From Sphingobacterium faecium (lineage in GTDB: Bacteria; Bacteroidota; Bacteroidia; Sphingobacteriales; Sphingobacteriaceae), in NCBI RefSeq assembly GCF_003054045.1, contig NZ_QBKH01000001.1, forward strand, positions 558,001-622,000: a stretch of 64,000 nucleotides of DNA, in the 5' to 3' direction. The notes under the pieces were generated by a model. The model saw nothing but the letters and a program-made list of their open reading frames with translations. It did not search any database and was not told where the DNA came from. The position numbers and the translations under genes are program-made. This document shows positions 45,255 to 53,679 of this stretch, piece after piece (position 1 is the stretch's first letter; each line of letters opens with the position of its first letter).

Positions 45255-46160
45255 TTGTTGAAGATAGCGTTCCATCCCGAATATATTCATCCCGTACGAG
45301 AAGGTCATCGATTTCCGATGGAAAAATATGAGTTAATTCCATTACAGCTTTTACATGAAGGTGTTGTGAGAAAGGAAAATTTTTTTGAACCTGCTTTATG
45401 CTCTTTTGAAACAGCTTGTTTAGCTCACGACTCTGTATATGTGCGGGATATCTTTGATTTGACATTAAACGCTAAAATGATTCGTAGGATAGGTTTTCCT
45501 TTGACAAAAAGTCTTGTTGATCGTGAGCGCTATCTTGTTGATGGTACGATTCAGTGTGCGCTGTATGCACAAAAATATAATATATCTTTTAATATTGCAG
45601 GGGGGACACATCATGCAGGCTATGACTTTGGTGAGGGATTTTGCTTGCTTAACGATCAAGCTGTGGCAGCGCGCTATTTACTGAATCAGCAGTTGGCCAA
45701 CAGAATTTTAATCATTGACTTGGATGTACATCAAGGAAATGGAACTGCACATATTTTTCGGGATGATGAACGTGTGTTCACGTATTCGATTCATGGAGAT
45801 AAAAACTTTCCCTTTATTAAAGAACAGTCAGATTTGGACATTCCTGTTGCTGATGGTTTAGAAGATGACGTATATTTGCAACTATTAGGCGATTCTTTGC
45901 CGCTAATTTTTGAAAAGGTAAAACCCGATTTTGTATTTTACCAAGCAGGTGTGGATATACTGGCAACGGATAAATTAGGCAAACTCAAACTATCTCCTGA
46001 GGCATGCCGGATGCGTGATGAATTTGTTTTTACCCTTTGTATGACCAATAAAATCCCTGTTCAGGTCAGTATGGGGGGAGGATATTCTATGCATATCAAA
46101 GATATTGTCAATGCACATTGCCAAACATTTAAGATCGCTGTCGATTTATATAATTTTTAA
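45255..46160 (+). CDS. Histone deacetylase family protein (acetoin utilisation/class II-like)
   Basis: 301-residue zinc-dependent deacetylase of the HDAC/AcuC/acetylpolyamine amidohydrolase superfamily. The active-site His pair is in AGGTHHAGYDFGEGFCLLND. Zinc ligands appear in IIDLDVHQGNGTAHIF (Asp and His) and YQAGVDILATDKLG (Asp), and SMGGGYS gives the late glycines. Substrates could be acetyl-lysine on proteins or small acetylated amines; the sequence does not decide. There is no ATG; TTG at 45255 or 45258 gives the usual MLKIAFHPEY/MKIAFHPEY start. It heads a run with a nucleoid-associated protein gene 23 nt on and a DUF3810 gene. Confidence 0.88.
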   Translation: MLKIAFHPEYIHPVREGHRFPMEKYELIPLQLLHEGVVRKENFFEPALCSFETACLAHDSVYVRDIFDLTLNAKMIRRIGFPLTKSLVDRERYLVDGTIQCALYAQKYNISFNIAGGTHHAGYDFGEGFCLLNDQAVAARYLLNQQLANRILIIDLDVHQGNGTAHIFRDDERVFTYSIHGDKNFPFIKEQSDLDIPVADGLEDDVYLQLLGDSLPLIFEKVKPDFVFYQAGVDILATDKLGKLKLSPEACRMRDEFVFTLCMTNKIPVQVSMGGGYSMHIKDIVNAHCQTFKIAVDLYNF

Positions 46161-46183
46161 TAATACAGATTTAAATAAGAACT

Positions 46184-47239
46184 ATGTTTTTTCATCAAGA
46201 TGCTACTTTTGATCAACTTGCTATCCACCGTGTAGGAAATAAGTCGCAGGAGGAATTTTATATTTTATCGGAACAACCTGTTCCTTTGGAAAATGACGAA
46301 GTGCTGCCCCCTCTTCTGATGCACTACTTTATGAGTCCTTTTGCAAAAGTAAATGAGGTATATCGCTTGTTTCATCCCAATGGGGAGCTGGAACTGAATG
46401 AAATTTATCACTTTACAAAACAGTTTTTCAAGGACCAATTACCTTTTCATGAATTTTCTCAACAAGTAGCAAAGCATCTGTATGAGGTCTGTATGCATCC
46501 TAAAATTAAACCGGGTGAAGTATATGTGGTCTCTTTAAAAAATATACAGATTGAAGGGGAAAATCATGATGCAATCGGAATTTTTAAATCGGAAAATAAG
46601 GAAACTTATCTCAAGGTTTATCCAAATCAAGGTGGTTTTCAACTGGATTACGAAGAGGAAGCGATTAATATCAATAAATTGGATAAAGGTGTAATCATTG
46701 TGAATGTTGAAGAGGAGGAGGGATTCAAAGTATTGGTTGTGGATCAAACCAATAAAACGGAGGCTGTCTATTGGAAAGATGATTTTCTAAATATTAAAAT
46801 TCGAAATGATGATTTTAATCAAACTGGCAATTATTTAAAGGTCTATAAAAACTTCGTCAATGAAAAATTGGATGATATGTTTGAATTAGAAAAAGCGGAT
46901 AAGATAGATCTGCTCAATAAATCATTGAATTATTTTAAAGAGAAAGAAACTTTTGACCAAGAGGAGTTTGAGGAAGAGGTAATCGGTAATCCTATTGCTG
47001 CAACCATGTTTAATGACTTCAGATCTGGATTTGAAGATGAATTTGATTCCCCTTTTCAAAGCAGTTTTGATATAGCAGATAAAGCCGTCAAGAAAATGGA
47101 ATCTTCTTATAAGACAGTATTAAAGCTGGATAAAAATTTTCATGTTTATTTGCATGGCAAACGAGAGTATATTGAAAAGGGATTTGATGAAGAAAAGGGA
47201 ATGAACTATTATAAGTTATATTTTGAAAATGAGAGCTAA
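46184..47239 (+). CDS. Nucleoid-associated protein (NdpA/YejK-like family)
   Basis: 351-residue protein resembling the nucleoid-associated protein family PF04245. Seen: LDQLAIHRVGNK-like FDQLAIHRVGNKSQEE at the N terminus, LLMHYFMSPFAKVNE, EVYVVSLKNIQIEGE, a central YLKVYPNQGGFQLD region and a C terminus with KNFHVYLHGKREYIEKGFDE. E. coli YejK binds DNA and is found in the nucleoid, but its role is unclear. It starts 23 nt after the HDAC-like gene and ends 7 nt before the DUF3810 gene, so the three are very likely one operon. Confidence 0.8.
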   Translation: MFFHQDATFDQLAIHRVGNKSQEEFYILSEQPVPLENDEVLPPLLMHYFMSPFAKVNEVYRLFHPNGELELNEIYHFTKQFFKDQLPFHEFSQQVAKHLYEVCMHPKIKPGEVYVVSLKNIQIEGENHDAIGIFKSENKETYLKVYPNQGGFQLDYEEEAININKLDKGVIIVNVEEEEGFKVLVVDQTNKTEAVYWKDDFLNIKIRNDDFNQTGNYLKVYKNFVNEKLDDMFELEKADKIDLLNKSLNYFKEKETFDQEEFEEEVIGNPIAATMFNDFRSGFEDEFDSPFQSSFDIADKAVKKMESSYKTVLKLDKNFHVYLHGKREYIEKGFDEEKGMNYYKLYFENES

Positions 47240-47246
47240 ATTTTAA

Positions 47247-48326
47247 ATGAAGTATATGTTAAGGAAATCACTTATCTGTTTTGCAATACTGTGTTCTATT
47301 ATTGCAGTAATCACCATTCTGGAAAGGAATACTGTTTTTATTGAACACTATTATTCAAGAATGTGGTATCCTTTTTTTTCATATTTGCCACAAGCTTTTT
47401 TTGGTTATCTACCTTTTAGTATTGGGGACTTATTTTATTTTTTTGCAGTTTGTTTCCTTTTGATATTAGCGTTTACCGTTATTAAGCATCTTTTTAAAAA
47501 GACATATGCTCATGCGGGTAGATTCCTGGTGTATCTTATTAATGTAATTTTGGGCTTATACTTGTTTTTTTATATAAGCTGGGGGATGAACTATTACCGG
47601 ACACCCATTGCACAGAATATCGGTTTAAAAACAGATAGTCTAAAGTTGGCTGATTATCTTGTCGTTTTGGAAACATGTCTCGATTCGACAAATTTTTTAC
47701 GGTCCCAGATAAATCCAAATCAATGGGAGCATCAAGATGCAAAAATAAGAAGAGAGATGGTTCAGTTAGTATATTCGGATACGACTTTTCAATCTTTTCT
47801 TTCAAAGACTTTAGTCGGTGCAAAGGGGCCCTTCAATAGTAACTGGATTTCCTATTTTGGTGTCTCGGGATATTTTAATCCTTTTACGCATGAAGCACAT
47901 GTCAATACAGCAATGCCTGTTTTTTCCAGCCCTTTTACGTATGTTCATGAATTGGCACATCAACAGGGGGTGGGGTTTGAAGACGAGGCAAATTTTATTG
48001 CCTATGTTCGATTGAAAAATCATCCAGAGCTTTTTTACCGCTATTCAAGCTATTTACAAACGACATCATATATGCTACAGGAGCTTCGAGGGATAGATGA
48101 GAAATTGTTTGCCACTTATAAAAACAGGCTTTCACAATTTGTATTAGATGATCTGAAGCAAGAGGCTATTTTTTGGAGTAATTATACCGGTTGGACTAAT
48201 AAAGTCTTTGGCATCTTCTATAATGGTTATTTAAAACATAATAATCAGCAAGAAGGATTGGCTCGTTATGATAGAATGACCAGGTTGGTGGTTGCTTATG
48301 AATTAAAGCAGAAAGGTTGTCGTTAG
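47247..48326 (+). CDS. DUF3810 membrane protein, putative zinc metallopeptidase
   Basis: 359-residue DUF3810 protein. Three hydrophobic helices lie in the first about 115 residues (LICFAILCSIIAVITIL, FFAVCFLLILAFTVI, VYLINVILGLYLFFYIS), followed by a conserved GMNYYRTPIAQ. An HELAH zinc-binding motif at about residue 234 (FTYVHELAHQQGVGFEDEANF) includes a following Glu that could be the third ligand. This points to a membrane-embedded or membrane-anchored peptidase; activity is inferred, not shown. It is last in a three-gene run after the HDAC-like and nucleoid-associated genes, and a terminator follows. Confidence 0.88.
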   Translation: MKYMLRKSLICFAILCSIIAVITILERNTVFIEHYYSRMWYPFFSYLPQAFFGYLPFSIGDLFYFFAVCFLLILAFTVIKHLFKKTYAHAGRFLVYLINVILGLYLFFYISWGMNYYRTPIAQNIGLKTDSLKLADYLVVLETCLDSTNFLRSQINPNQWEHQDAKIRREMVQLVYSDTTFQSFLSKTLVGAKGPFNSNWISYFGVSGYFNPFTHEAHVNTAMPVFSSPFTYVHELAHQQGVGFEDEANFIAYVRLKNHPELFYRYSSYLQTTSYMLQELRGIDEKLFATYKNRLSQFVLDDLKQEAIFWSNYTGWTNKVFGIFYNGYLKHNNQQEGLARYDRMTRLVVAYELKQKGCR

Positions 48327-48340
48327 ACTAAAATGTATAA

Positions 48341-48380
48341 AATAAAAAAAAGCGAGCATTTACATTGCTCGCTTTTTTTT
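48341..48380. terminator. Terminator after DUF3810 gene
   Basis: 15-bp stem AAAAAAAAGCGAGCA/TGCTCGCTTTTTTTT with a 7-nt loop, shared with the convergent secreted-protein gene. Confidence 0.85.
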
Positions 48381-49017
48381 ATTTTATGGTGATAATTTCT
48401 GTCTTACCATCTATACCCGGACTTCCTGAGAAGATCTGTCCTTGAGGAAGACCTCTTAATCCAGCTGGTGCCTGTCTCACACGATCATAAATCGATCGAA
48501 GATCAGTTGTTGCATTCACATTTTTACCTCCGCCTTCATTAGCAATCTGAAGATAATTGGGTTGCTTCTTATTTTCTCGTTGTGGTACGATACTATTTTC
48601 TGAAAGTGATAACTTTACATTTCCACCATTTCCATTTGGAAATGTTTTCGTTCCGTTAAAGGCATTATCTCCTTTTGCTACAATGTATAGCGATCCTAAC
48701 TTTTGGAAATTTGCTTGAATATCAAAATTTGATCCGTTGTTTTTACTATCGGTACCTGAAATGGAAGCGTTGTTGCCAATAATGGCATGTCCAATTGTTA
48801 GATTGACATTTTTATTCGCATAAAACATCAAAGACGCTTTATCTCCCATAATTAAGGTATCAATATGTAAATTAATTGTTGAATCGGATGATTTGGTATT
48901 GTAGACTTTTTTAGCCTTTTTCCCAATTTCCAATTTGTTGATGTGCTCCACATTGCTTTGTGCATATGACTGAAATGCCAGAAAGGCACATGTTAGCATT
49001 GTAATTATTTTTTTCAT
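48379..49017 (-). CDS. Hypothetical secreted protein, 212 aa
   Basis: I do not recognise a named family. The signal peptide MKKIITMLTCAFLAFQSYAQ is followed by a mature protein rich in Asn, Gly, Ser and Thr with short beta-type periods (KVYNTKSSDSTINLHIDTL, NLTIGHAIIGNNASISGT). This suggests a right-handed beta-solenoid or adhesin-like fold (inference). The C-terminal part has APAGLRGLPQGQIFSGSPG, a collagen-like Gly/Pro tract. No lipobox. The gene is single, with convergent and same-strand neighbours at 53 and 66 nt. It resembles secreted proteins in related genomes only in general character. Confidence 0.65.
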   Translation of the reverse strand: MKKIITMLTCAFLAFQSYAQSNVEHINKLEIGKKAKKVYNTKSSDSTINLHIDTLIMGDKASLMFYANKNVNLTIGHAIIGNNASISGTDSKNNGSNFDIQANFQKLGSLYIVAKGDNAFNGTKTFPNGNGGNVKLSLSENSIVPQRENKKQPNYLQIANEGGGKNVNATTDLRSIYDRVRQAPAGLRGLPQGQIFSGSPGIDGKTEIITIK

Positions 49018-49082
49018 GGCTATTTGTAATTTATGTTAAATAACATCTATTTGACGAATAGCGTTTTTGAAAGTTTAATGCG

Positions 49083-50192
49083 CTACTTCATATACTGAAC
49101 AATTAATTTAGCTGTTTTGTTTGAGGCGCCTGGTTGACCTAGTTTTTGAGCTAATATTTCATAATTTTCCAGTACGCTTGCCCGATACTCAGGCTTATTG
49201 ATCAATTGATCTAATTCCTGTGCGATATCATAAGTTGTACAATCATCTTGGATGAGCTCACGGATAGATAGGTAATCGTTGATCAAATTGACCAAGGAGA
49301 TAAACTTCACTTTGATCACAAGTTTTGCAATCCAAATGGAAAGCGCATTAGCCTTGTAAACGACTACCTGAGGGACTTTAAGAATTCCTGTTTCTAAGGT
49401 CGCTGTTCCACTTGTCACAACAGCTGCTTCGGCATGTTTTAATAGATCATAGGTGGCATTAAATACAATTGGAATCTGTTGGTCGCTAAGGTACTGTTGA
49501 TAATAAGATTTATCGAAATTAGGTGCACCAGCGATGACAAATTGATGCATAGGGAAGAGGTAAGTTAAATTGGCCATGACAGGTAGCAATTTAGCTATTT
49601 CCATCTTACGACTCCCTGGAAGTAAAGCGATGATAGGTCTTTCTGAAAGTTGATGCTCGGCAATGAAATCAGGGTTGAATTTATAGGACGAAATCGCATC
49701 TAAGAGTGGATTTCCTACATAGTCAACGGGCATTTTCCATTTTTTATAAAAGTCCACTTCAAAGGGAAGAATACAAAACATATGATCCACAATACGTTTA
49801 ATCTTAACGACACGTTTTTGATTCCATGCCCATACTTTCGGGGAGATGTAATAACAGGTTTTAAAACCTTTTTTCTTAGCAAAGTCGGCAATTTTTAGAT
49901 TGAATCCTGGAAAATCGATTAAAATTACACAATCTGGCTTTTGTTTGATGATATCTTCTTTAACCTTTTTTAGATTTTTTGAAATGGCACCTAAATTTTT
50001 TATTACTTCTACAAATCCCATAAAGGCCATTTCAGAAGTGTGAATCAAGGCTTTTTGATTGGTAGATTCTTCCATTTGTGTACCACCAACGATGCTAAAA
50101 GTAGCTTCAGGATCTTCAACTTTTAAAGCGTTGATTAGGTTTGCACCGTGTAAGTCTCCCGAAGTTTCGCCTGCTATAAGATAATATTTCAT
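49083..50192 (-). CDS. lpxB: Lipid-A-disaccharide synthase
   Basis: Condenses UDP-2,3-diacylglucosamine with lipid X to form the lipid A disaccharide. With ATG at 50192 it has 369 residues, normal for LpxB. Seen: YYLIAGETSGDLHGANLI, IVGGTQMEES, AFMGFVEVIKNL, CVILIDFPGFNLKIADFAKK, YYISPKVWAWNQKRV, LPFEVDFYKKW, YVGNPLLD, ALLPGSRKMEI and SGTATLETGILKVPQVVVYK. The frame is open 23 codons further, but the family begins at this Met. It is alone on its strand with a 370-nt gap upstream. Confidence 0.95.
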   Translation of the reverse strand: MKYYLIAGETSGDLHGANLINALKVEDPEATFSIVGGTQMEESTNQKALIHTSEMAFMGFVEVIKNLGAISKNLKKVKEDIIKQKPDCVILIDFPGFNLKIADFAKKKGFKTCYYISPKVWAWNQKRVVKIKRIVDHMFCILPFEVDFYKKWKMPVDYVGNPLLDAISSYKFNPDFIAEHQLSERPIIALLPGSRKMEIAKLLPVMANLTYLFPMHQFVIAGAPNFDKSYYQQYLSDQQIPIVFNATYDLLKHAEAAVVTSGTATLETGILKVPQVVVYKANALSIWIAKLVIKVKFISLVNLINDYLSIRELIQDDCTTYDIAQELDQLINKPEYRASVLENYEILAQKLGQPGASNKTAKLIVQYMK

Positions 50193-50562
50193 TTGCTCGA
50201 TTCTATTCAATAATAGGGTTAAACTTAGATAAATTTGCTTAGATCCGCAATATAATTGCAAGCATATTGCTGTAAATTTATCAGCTATTTTGTTTTTTTA
50301 GGCACTAATGAGTATTATTGCTTCAATCCTCATTGATTTTACCCACTCATGATTACATGCACCAATTCCTGTTTTTAATGACATATTTTTATCGTTTTTT
50401 AGATATTAAAAGCGGTAAAATCTTTTTAAATAATGGATGATCGTTACGGTGTTTTTCCATAAAAAAATGCTACTTGGCTGGTATGTAATGATTTTTCAAA
50501 TAAATGTTTCTATATTTAATTGAGATTTAGCATGTTTAGATCTTTAATATTACTTTTGCACC
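50193..50562. other. Divergent intergenic region, lpxB to divIC
   Basis: About 370 nt, AT-rich, with no supported gene. The only clear signal is the -7 box at 50551-50558 for the divIC-like gene. I see no terminator, repeat or plausible reading frame in the rest. Confidence 0.5.
50551..50558 (+). promoter_or_regulatory. -7 box of the divIC-like gene
   Basis: TACTTTTG fits TAnnTTTG and lies only 4 nt before the ATG at 50563, so the mRNA would have almost no leader. Confidence 0.45.
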
Positions 50563-50868
50563 ATGGATAGATTTTTAGCACTTATTCGAAATAAATATTT
50601 TCTGGCGGCTATAGCTTTTACCGTATGGATGTGTTTTTTTGATCGCAATGACTTTGCAACGCAGTACAGCTACCAACATCAAAAAAGTAATTTAGAGCGA
50701 GAGAAGGCTTTTTATGAGAAAGAAAACCAGAGTATCATTGAAACCATTACTGATATTAGATCTGATCAACGTGAAGTTCAACGTATAGCTCGAGAAAAGT
50801 ATAAGATGAAGAAGGAGAATGAAGACGTTTATATTGTAACGGAAGTGGAACCAAAAGAAAACGAATAA
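50563..50868 (+). CDS. Septum formation initiator family protein (DivIC/FtsB-like)
   Basis: 101-residue bitopic division protein. A short cytoplasmic N terminus (MDRFLALIRNK) is followed by one transmembrane helix (YFLAAIAFTVWMCFFD, about 12-27). A periplasmic coiled coil follows (SNLEREKAFYEKENQSIIETI), then the conserved REVQRIAREKYKMKKENEDVY segment that is diagnostic for the DivIC/FtsB family. These proteins join FtsL and FtsQ at the division site. The gene is short and alone, with an exact -7 box directly upstream and a terminator downstream. Confidence 0.9.
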   Translation: MDRFLALIRNKYFLAAIAFTVWMCFFDRNDFATQYSYQHQKSNLEREKAFYEKENQSIIETITDIRSDQREVQRIAREKYKMKKENEDVYIVTEVEPKENE

Positions 50869-50920
50869 AGGATTACTTTCTTGCAAAATATGTTATGCGA
50901 TCATGAGTATTTAGATCACA

Positions 50921-50958
50921 TAAAAAAGGCTATTTCTGGATTGAAACAGCCTTTTTAC
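50921..50958. terminator. Terminator between divIC and APC permease genes
   Basis: AAAAAGGC...GCCTTTTT stem with a partly paired ATTTC/GAAAC extension and T-runs, between convergent genes. Confidence 0.7.
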
Positions 50959-50959
50959 G

Positions 50960-52447
50960 TTAATCTTTTAATTTATGTTCTTCCGCATACTCTTTTCGGA
51001 TTTTCGAATGTTTCTTGCTATATATAAAATAGATAATGACACCAATTACCATCCATATTCCTAAGCGTTCCCAAGATTCAATTGGTAAAGAAGCCATCAT
51101 CAGTACACATACTAATATCCCTAATATTGGAACAAGTGGTACAAATGGTGTTTTAAAAGGTCTTTCTAAATTTGGCTCTGTTTTGCGCAACACCAGGATA
51201 CCGATACAAACTAATGTAAAGGCAAATAAAGTACCTATACTCACCATATGGCCTAAATCGGATACGGGAACAAACCCTGCGAATATACTGACAAAAACCA
51301 TAAAGATTAAGTTGGTTTTCCAAGGTGTTTGTCTTTTGGATAGATCTGAAAATATTTTAGGTAATAAACCGTCTTTACTCATAGAGTAAAAAACACGGCT
51401 TTGTCCCAATAACATGACTAAGATTACAGAAGTGTATCCAGCAATGATCGTCACAATTAAGGCTGTATTTAAGAATGTATAACCTGTTTTAGCAAATGCT
51501 GTAGCAACTGGTTTTGCATCTCCTTTAAATTCGGTATATGGGGCTAAACCTGTCAATACATATGAAAACAATACATAGAGTAAGGTACAGATAATTAACG
51601 ATCCGATGATACCGATAGGCATACCTTTCTTAGGATTTTTAGCTTCTTGTGCTGCTGTACTTACAGCATCAAAACCAATAAATGCAAAGAATACAACACC
51701 TGCCGCTCTCAAAATTCCACTGAAACCAAAATGCCCGAAGTCATCGCTTCCGAGAAAACTCCAAAAGCCCAATTGACCACTTTTTACGAGTTCTTCACCG
51801 TGGTTGACAGGAATGAATGGTGTATGATTTGCTGGATCAATGAAACCCCATCCTAATACGATAAAAATTAAAACAACGGCTACTTTTAATACAACCAAAA
51901 TATTATTTACAAAAGAAGATTCTTCTGTACCTCTCATGAGCAATAATGAAAGTAAACAAACAATAATGATGGCAGGAACATTTACAATACCGCCTTCCCA
52001 AGGACCATGTAAAAATTGCGTTGGAATTTCAACTCCTAATGTGAGTAATAATTGATTGAAATACTGGGACCAACTTACTGAAACAGTTGCTGCAGCAAGA
52101 GCGTATTCCAATACCAGGTCCCATCCGATTATCCAAGCCATAAATTCACCCATGGTAGCATATGAATAGGTATATGCCGATCCTGCGACAGGAATCATGG
52201 AGGCAAATTCAGCGTAGCATAATCCTGCGAAACCACATCCAACGGCTGCTATAATGAAAGACAGCACTACGGCTGGACCAGCATGATCTGCCGCTGCTAT
52301 ACCTGTCAATGAAAATAACCCGGCACCTATGATTGCACCTACGCCTAAAGCAATAAGCCCAGAACTGGAGAGCGTACGTTTTAATGTACCTTGGCCGTTA
52401 AGTTCTGCTTCTGCAATTAACTTGCTAATCGATTTTTTAAAAAGCAT
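50960..52447 (-). CDS. Amino acid permease, APC family (cationic amino acid transporter-like)
   Basis: 495-residue secondary transporter with about 12-14 helices. TM1 carries the APC signature IALGVGAIIGAGLFSLTGIA, with the unwound GxG substrate site. CYAEFASMIPVAGSAYTY and YSYATMGEFMAWIIGWDLVLEYAL follow, as in CAT/YfnA-type transporters, and FFAFIGFDAVSTAAQEAKNP marks TM6. The C-terminal part has RVFYSMSKDGLLP. It imports or exchanges an amino acid; the specific substrate cannot be read. A TATATTTG -7 box lies 58 nt upstream on the minus strand. Confidence 0.92.
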   Translation of the reverse strand: MLFKKSISKLIAEAELNGQGTLKRTLSSSGLIALGVGAIIGAGLFSLTGIAAADHAGPAVVLSFIIAAVGCGFAGLCYAEFASMIPVAGSAYTYSYATMGEFMAWIIGWDLVLEYALAAATVSVSWSQYFNQLLLTLGVEIPTQFLHGPWEGGIVNVPAIIIVCLLSLLLMRGTEESSFVNNILVVLKVAVVLIFIVLGWGFIDPANHTPFIPVNHGEELVKSGQLGFWSFLGSDDFGHFGFSGILRAAGVVFFAFIGFDAVSTAAQEAKNPKKGMPIGIIGSLIICTLLYVLFSYVLTGLAPYTEFKGDAKPVATAFAKTGYTFLNTALIVTIIAGYTSVILVMLLGQSRVFYSMSKDGLLPKIFSDLSKRQTPWKTNLIFMVFVSIFAGFVPVSDLGHMVSIGTLFAFTLVCIGILVLRKTEPNLERPFKTPFVPLVPILGILVCVLMMASLPIESWERLGIWMVIGVIIYFIYSKKHSKIRKEYAEEHKLKD

Positions 52448-52504
52448 ATATTTATTTTATAATTGAGTTGTTTTTTAAACTATTACTGATTGTCTTTTCA
52501 AAGT

Positions 52505-52512
52505 CAAATATA
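52505..52512 (-). promoter_or_regulatory. -7 box of the APC permease gene
   Basis: Minus-strand TATATTTG, 57 nt before the ATG at 52447. No -33 element identified. Confidence 0.4.
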
Positions 52513-52796
52513 GTTTAATAAATGAAAAAAAAGGAAGTTTTTTTTGTTCTCTTTCTTGATATTGTGATAATTAATGTTTAGAACACTATCGTAAATAATT
52601 TTGCGATCTTGGAATTTTTATATGCATAACTGGTAAAATTTTTATATTCTGTCAGGGTAGAAATATTTTATCAACTCTATAAGACTCGTAAATTTCTGAT
52701 TTATTCAGGTTGTTTAGTAATCCAATGAACAAGATCTGGATGTAAGAATAGCACGTATTCTTTAATTGGCCATGTGGATAGGCAGTTGATAAAAAA

Positions 52797-52842
52797 CAAA
52801 AGCTTTTAACTGGGGATATGAGTAATCCAGTTAAAAGCTTTG
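52797..52842 (-). terminator. Terminator after the CarboxypepD_reg gene
   Basis: 16-bp stem CAAAAGCTTTTAACTGG/CCAGTTAAAAGCTTTG with a 13-nt loop. On the minus strand it is followed by TTTTGTTTTTT. Confidence 0.75.
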
Positions 52843-52865
52843 ATAGGCACGGGGACAAGGAATAA

Positions 52866-53576
52866 TTATTTCCCCTTTTTAGTATTGAATTTCTTATAGG
52901 AATCTATGACATAAATTTTGATATCTTCTGCTGAAGCTTGTTCCATAAATTTGTAACTAGGTCTATATTGTTCTTTAAAAAGAGCTAATTCAGGATCTTT
53001 AAGCGGGGTTAAAGATTGGATCAAATCTGTTGTAAATTTGCGATCAATAACTCTTTTATGTTGTTCCTCTACCAGTAATTTATAGTTTTGACGTGCTTTC
53101 TTTGCATCCTTACCGAAGATGCGAGAAGGAGAAAGACGGATGCCTCCACGTTCTTGACCTACATCTGAATATTTACCAGCGAGTTTTGTTGCATCTATTT
53201 CTGCTTTTAATCGACTATCGGTCATTCGTTCAATATAGACCTCATTGAGTTCAATAGCGTTATTGAGTCTATTGAGGTAAATTCTTTTAACACCATAATC
53301 ATATACAAAAACCGTATCTTTTTCATAACCAGTCGCTTCAATGGCTAAGTAATCATTCAATTGAACATCAATCGCAAAATTACCTTCTTGATCTGTTTCT
53401 ACGATTGTATTGGTGCGTATGTTTTTAATTGAAACTCCACCTATTCGTTGACTGCTTGTGAGTTCTAGTGCAATACCTTTAACTTTTTCTTGTGCTCGTA
53501 TTTCTGTAAAAAGACTACTAAGACCTAGAATTGTAAATATGCTTAAACTATGTATAATTGTTGTTCTCATTTTCAC
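52866..53576 (-). CDS. Carboxypeptidase-like regulatory domain protein, secreted
   Basis: 236 residues. The signal peptide (TTIIHSLSIFTILGLSSLFTEIRAQ) is followed by a CarboxypepD_reg-like beta-sandwich at about residues 32-110: VKGIALELTSSQRIGGVSIK, NTIVETDQEGNFAIDVQLND and YLAIEATGYEKDTVFVYDYG. This domain is common at the N terminus of TonB-dependent receptors, but here no receptor follows. The remaining half is helical and charged (LKAEIDATKLAGKYSDVGQE, KDAKKARQNYKLLVEEQHKR). The exact role is unknown. A TATTTTTG box lies 11 nt upstream of the first Met, and a terminator closes the gene. Confidence 0.8.
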   Translation of the reverse strand: MKMRTTIIHSLSIFTILGLSSLFTEIRAQEKVKGIALELTSSQRIGGVSIKNIRTNTIVETDQEGNFAIDVQLNDYLAIEATGYEKDTVFVYDYGVKRIYLNRLNNAIELNEVYIERMTDSRLKAEIDATKLAGKYSDVGQERGGIRLSPSRIFGKDAKKARQNYKLLVEEQHKRVIDRKFTTDLIQSLTPLKDPELALFKEQYRPSYKFMEQASAEDIKIYVIDSYKKFNTKKGK

Positions 53577-53587
53577 GTTTTTATAAT

Positions 53588-53595
53588 CAAAAATA
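53588..53595 (-). promoter_or_regulatory. -7 box of the CarboxypepD_reg gene
   Basis: Minus-strand TATTTTTG, 11 nt before the ATG at 53576; the transcript would have a very short leader. Confidence 0.4.
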
Positions 53596-53636
53596 CATAA
53601 TTATAAGTAGTAATGTGCTTAAAACGAATTTTTTTA

Positions 53637-53676
53637 AATAAAAATCTCCTAGTCGAAAGTATCGGAGATTTTTATT
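53637..53676 (-). terminator. Terminator after the M1 peptidase gene
   Basis: 13-bp perfect stem AATAAAAATCTCC/GGAGATTTTTATT with a 14-nt loop, just past the stop at 53680. Confidence 0.75.
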
Positions 53677-53679
53677 GTT

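Larger units (their letters stand above)
52448..52865. other. Intergenic region, APC permease to CarboxypepD_reg gene
   Basis: About 420 nt. It holds the permease promoter (52505-52512) and, near the right end, the terminator of the next gene on the minus strand. A short frame on the minus strand (52652-52858) overlaps the terminator and has no coding character. Nothing else seen. Confidence 0.5.

Noticed and set aside
52652..52858. 68-codon minus-strand frame between the APC permease and the CarboxypepD_reg gene
   Set aside because: It overlaps a clear terminator stem and has no coding character.
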